Shown: positions 61,942-64,000 of the stretch, in pieces
Layout of the letters: each line of letters starts with the position of its first letter
Numbering within the stretch: position 1 is the stretch's first letter
NCBI GenBank assembly: GCA_012744475.1
Contig: JAAYBV010000061.1
Coordinates: 1 to 64,000 of the forward strand
Direction of reading: 5' to 3'
DNA length: 64,000 nt
Source of the DNA: Phycisphaerae bacterium
Lineage (GTDB): Bacteria; Planctomycetota; Phycisphaerae; Sedimentisphaerales; Anaerobacaceae
Translations under genes and position numbers: made by a program
Notes under the pieces: generated by a model
Database searches by the model: none
What the model saw: the letters and a program-made list of their open reading frames with translations, nothing else
Told to the model about the DNA's origin: nothing

Positions 61942-62505
61942 ATGGCACGTTTACGAGATTTGTACAAGGCGAAGATCGTTCCGGAGCTGACGAAACAGTT
62001 CAGTTACACGAACGTGATGGCCGTACCGAAGGTGGTCAAGGTGGTGGTCTCGATGGGCATCGGCAAGGCCTGCCAGGACAAGAAGTTCCTGGAGATGGGC
62101 AAAAAGGACCTGGCGATGATCACGGGACAGACGCCGGCGGTATGCAAGGCCAAGAAGAGCGTGTCGAACTTCAAGGTCCGCGAAGGGCAGGAGACCGGTG
62201 TGAAGGTCACGCTGCGCGGCGCCCGGATGTACGAATTCATGGATCGCCTGATCAACCTGGCGATTCCGCGGGTGCGAGACTTTCGGGGTCTGAATCCGAA
62301 CGGGTTTGACGGCCGGGGCAACTACTCGATGGGTCTGGGCGAACAGAGCGTATTCCCGGAGATCAATCCGGCGAAGGTGGAGGCGCAGCAGGGGATGAAC
62401 GTCTGCTTTGTGACGACGGCCAAGACGGACGAAGAGGCGCGTCGGTTGCTGTCTCTGTTCGGCATGCCGTTCCGAGGGCAGGCGGAGGCCACGCCGGCGA
62501 AATGA
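61942..62505 (+). CDS. rplE: 50S ribosomal protein L5
   Basis: The 187-residue protein has the P-site loop and 5S-binding motifs: KVVKVVVSMGIGKACQDKK, ITGQTPAVCKAKKSVSNFKVREG, FRGLNPNGFDGRGNYSMGLGEQSVFPEI. GAGAAG is upstream of ATG 61942. Normal length and place. Confidence 0.97.
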   Translation: MARLRDLYKAKIVPELTKQFSYTNVMAVPKVVKVVVSMGIGKACQDKKFLEMGKKDLAMITGQTPAVCKAKKSVSNFKVREGQETGVKVTLRGARMYEFMDRLINLAIPRVRDFRGLNPNGFDGRGNYSMGLGEQSVFPEINPAKVEAQQGMNVCFVTTAKTDEEARRLLSLFGMPFRGQAEATPAK

Positions 62506-62540
62506 CCGGCCCGCATAACGAAGACTGTGGAGCGCGTTGA

Positions 62541-62726
62541 ATGTCAACGAAAGCATTAGAACTCAAGGTCAAGAAGAAGCAGAAGTTCCGGGTCAGACAG
62601 TATACCCGCTGCGAGCTGTGTGGCAGGTCGAAGGCGGTGTACCGAAAGTTCAAGATCTGCCGGATCTGTTTCCGGCGGTTGGCGAACGAAGGCAAGATAC
62701 CGGGAGTCAAGAAAGCCAGTTGGTAG
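62541..62726 (+). CDS. rpsN: 30S ribosomal protein S14, zinc-binding type
   Basis: The 61-residue short form has two Cys pairs, CELC and CRIC, that bind zinc, within [43 protein letters not shown]. This is the C-plus (type Z) S14. ATG 62541 gives [16 protein letters not shown]. It sits between L5 and S8 as usual. Confidence 0.96.
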   Translation: MSTKALELKVKKKQKFRVRQYTRCELCGRSKAVYRKFKICRICFRRLANEGKIPGVKKASW

Positions 62727-62771
62727 GGTTTGGCCGGCGCCGAACGAGCCGGAACATGCGGGATACGGATT

Positions 62772-63170
62772 ATGAGTTTGAGCGACCCAATAGCTGACAT
62801 GTTGACGCGGATTCGCAACGCGGTTCGCGTGCGCAGGACGCATGTGAACGTAAGGGCGTCGAAGATCTGCGAAGGCATCGCGGTGGTCCTCCAGCGGGAG
62901 GGCTACATCGAGGGCTTCGATCGGATCGATGACGGCAAGCAGGGCAGCCTGCGGATTGCCCTGAAGTACGATCAGGAGGGCTGTCCGGCGATCACCGAGA
63001 TCACCCGGACGAGCAAGCCGGGGTGCCGCGTGTACACCGGCGTCGACGATCTGCCGAGGGTCCTCGGGGGCATGGGCATTGTTGTCGTTTCCACAAGCAA
63101 AGGGGTAATCAGCGATCGAGGCTGCCGCGAGAACAAGGTCGGTGGCGAGATCCTCTGTACGGTAAGCTAA
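62772..63170 (+). CDS. rpsH: 30S ribosomal protein S8
   Basis: The 132-residue protein starts MSLSDPIADMLTRIRNAVRV and ends VISDRGCRENKVGGEILCTVS. It binds the 16S central domain and in E. coli represses the spc operon. ATG 62772 is the family start. One base separates its stop from the rplF start. Confidence 0.96.
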   Translation: MSLSDPIADMLTRIRNAVRVRRTHVNVRASKICEGIAVVLQREGYIEGFDRIDDGKQGSLRIALKYDQEGCPAITEITRTSKPGCRVYTGVDDLPRVLGGMGIVVVSTSKGVISDRGCRENKVGGEILCTVS

Positions 63171-63171
63171 G

Positions 63172-63753
63172 ATGAGTCGGATTGGAAAAAAACCGATTGA
63201 GCTCCCGAAGGGCGTGAAGGTCGAGCTGAAGGGCCAACAGGTGAAGGTCTCGGGACCGCTGGGCAGCCTGGACATGGATTGCCATCCGTGCATCAAGGTG
63301 ACGGTCGACGGCTCGGGCAACCAGATCGAAGTGGTGAACCCTCAGCCGGACGACCGCATGAGCAAGCAGTTGCATGGCACGATGCGGGCGCTGCTGGCGA
63401 ACATGGTGACCGGCGTGAGCAAGGGGTTCGAGCAGAAGATGGAGATCTACGGGACCGGCTACAGTGTCAAGGACCAGGGGGGCAAGCTGGTGTTCCAGGT
63501 CGGGTACTGTCATTCGGTGGAACTGCCGATACCCAAGGGCGTCAAGGTGAAGATCGATGTGCCGGCGACGCGCGGCAACGACGTTCCGGCCAAGTTCTCG
63601 CTCAGCAGCATGGACAAGTGCGTTCTGGGTCAGTTTGCGGCCAACATCCGCCGGGTCAGGCCGCCGGAACCCTACAAGGGCAAGGGCATCCGTTACGCGG
63701 ATGAGCATATCCAGCGGAAGATGGGGAAAGCGTTCGCCTCAGGCGGGGCATAA
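63172..63753 (+). CDS. rplF: 50S ribosomal protein L6
   Basis: The 193-residue protein shows MSRIGKKPIELPKGVKVELKG, QLHGTMRALLANMVTGVSKGFEQKMEIYGTGY and RRVRPPEPYKGKGIRYADE. It lies near the sarcin-ricin loop. Normal length; start ATG 63172 follows rpsH at once. Confidence 0.97.
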   Translation: MSRIGKKPIELPKGVKVELKGQQVKVSGPLGSLDMDCHPCIKVTVDGSGNQIEVVNPQPDDRMSKQLHGTMRALLANMVTGVSKGFEQKMEIYGTGYSVKDQGGKLVFQVGYCHSVELPIPKGVKVKIDVPATRGNDVPAKFSLSSMDKCVLGQFAANIRRVRPPEPYKGKGIRYADEHIQRKMGKAFASGGA

Positions 63754-63769
63754 GTGAGAAGTCGGCTTT

Positions 63770-64000
63770 ATGAAGAGTGAACAACACAAAAAGGCGGCGC
63801 TGCGGCGCAAGCGTCTGGTGAGAAAAAAGGTGCACGGAACGCCGGAGCGGCCACGGTTGTCGGTGTTTCGGTCGAACCGCCATATCTACGCTCAGATCAT
63901 CGACGATCTCGCGGGCGTAACGCTGGTGGCGACGAGCACGCAGTCGAAAGTCCTGCGTGATCAGGTGACCGCGGGAGGCAACCGCAAAGCGGCCGAGACC
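63770..64000 (+). CDS. rplR: 50S ribosomal protein L18, cut by the window end
   Basis: Seventy-seven codons are present before the window ends in mid-gene: [43 protein letters not shown]. This is the L18 start, which binds 5S rRNA with L5. ATG 63770 is the only good start. The remaining third of the gene and rpsE, rplO and secY are expected beyond the edge. Confidence 0.94.
   Translation, partial: MKSEQHKKAALRRKRLVRKKVHGTPERPRLSVFRSNRHIYAQIIDDLAGVTLVATSTQSKVLRDQVTAGGNRKAAET

Overview
This 64 kb, GC-rich window is a piece of a bacterial chromosome, most probably a member of the Planctomycetota (a Phycisphaerae-like lineage is my guess). The main support is an EF-Tu with a rewritten, lengthened switch I of the kind I recall from other planctomycetes. 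A Tat-exported sulfatase, several large secreted proteins and HNH/AP2-type genes fit that view. There is no rRNA operon or CRISPR array. I can support three tRNA genes: Thr-CGT, Thr-GGT and Trp. Several promoters read as good sigma-70 elements: TTGACA-17-TATAAT before the cdaA cluster, TTTACA-17-TATAAT before tRNA-Thr and TTGAGA-17-TATAAT before the galE operon.

Left part (1-26 kb): a mosaic of housekeeping and accessory genes separated by several families of short dispersed repeats. It carries an HNH/AP2 protein; a 39-residue antitoxin-like gene inside a pair of 42-bp direct repeats; a complete DarT/DarG DNA ADP-ribosylation toxin-antitoxin pair; a URO-D-type methyltransferase-like gene; a cyclic-di-AMP cluster (lipoprotein, cdaA, ybbR-like); a CstA transporter; Der GTPase; a HicA/HicB pair with an operator-like palindrome over its promoter; and an operon of a small protein, a nucleotidyltransferase, LarE and an EEP-fold hydrolase. 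A membrane-anchored protein with a serpin signature but a shortened reactive loop follows. Then come a Gln-rich secreted protein, a lower-GC module (85-residue protein plus DUF3825 protein), a second small-protein/nucleotidyltransferase pair, a cupin, an SDR oxidoreductase and a sulfatase.

Middle (24-38 kb): a membrane protein, a cold-shock protein, and a minus-strand sugar operon in the order lipoprotein, galE, eukaryotic-type hexokinase, NagB-PIG-L fusion and secreted beta-helix/GH43-like protein. A XerD-like recombinase and a HEAT-repeat protein follow on the plus strand.

Right part (38-64 kb): one long block of the translation and transcription machinery. The order is tRNA-Thr, tuf, rpmG, tRNA-Trp, secE, nusG, rplK, rplA, rplJ, rplL, rpoB, rpoC, rpsL, rpsG, a terminator, fusA, then the S10 and spc operons from rpsJ to rplR, which is cut by the window edge. 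Points of note are the EF-Tu switch I insertion, Arg at the S12 position 88 associated with streptomycin resistance, an HTH-like extension on L22, and a roughly 420-nt leader before rpsJ with at least five hairpins.
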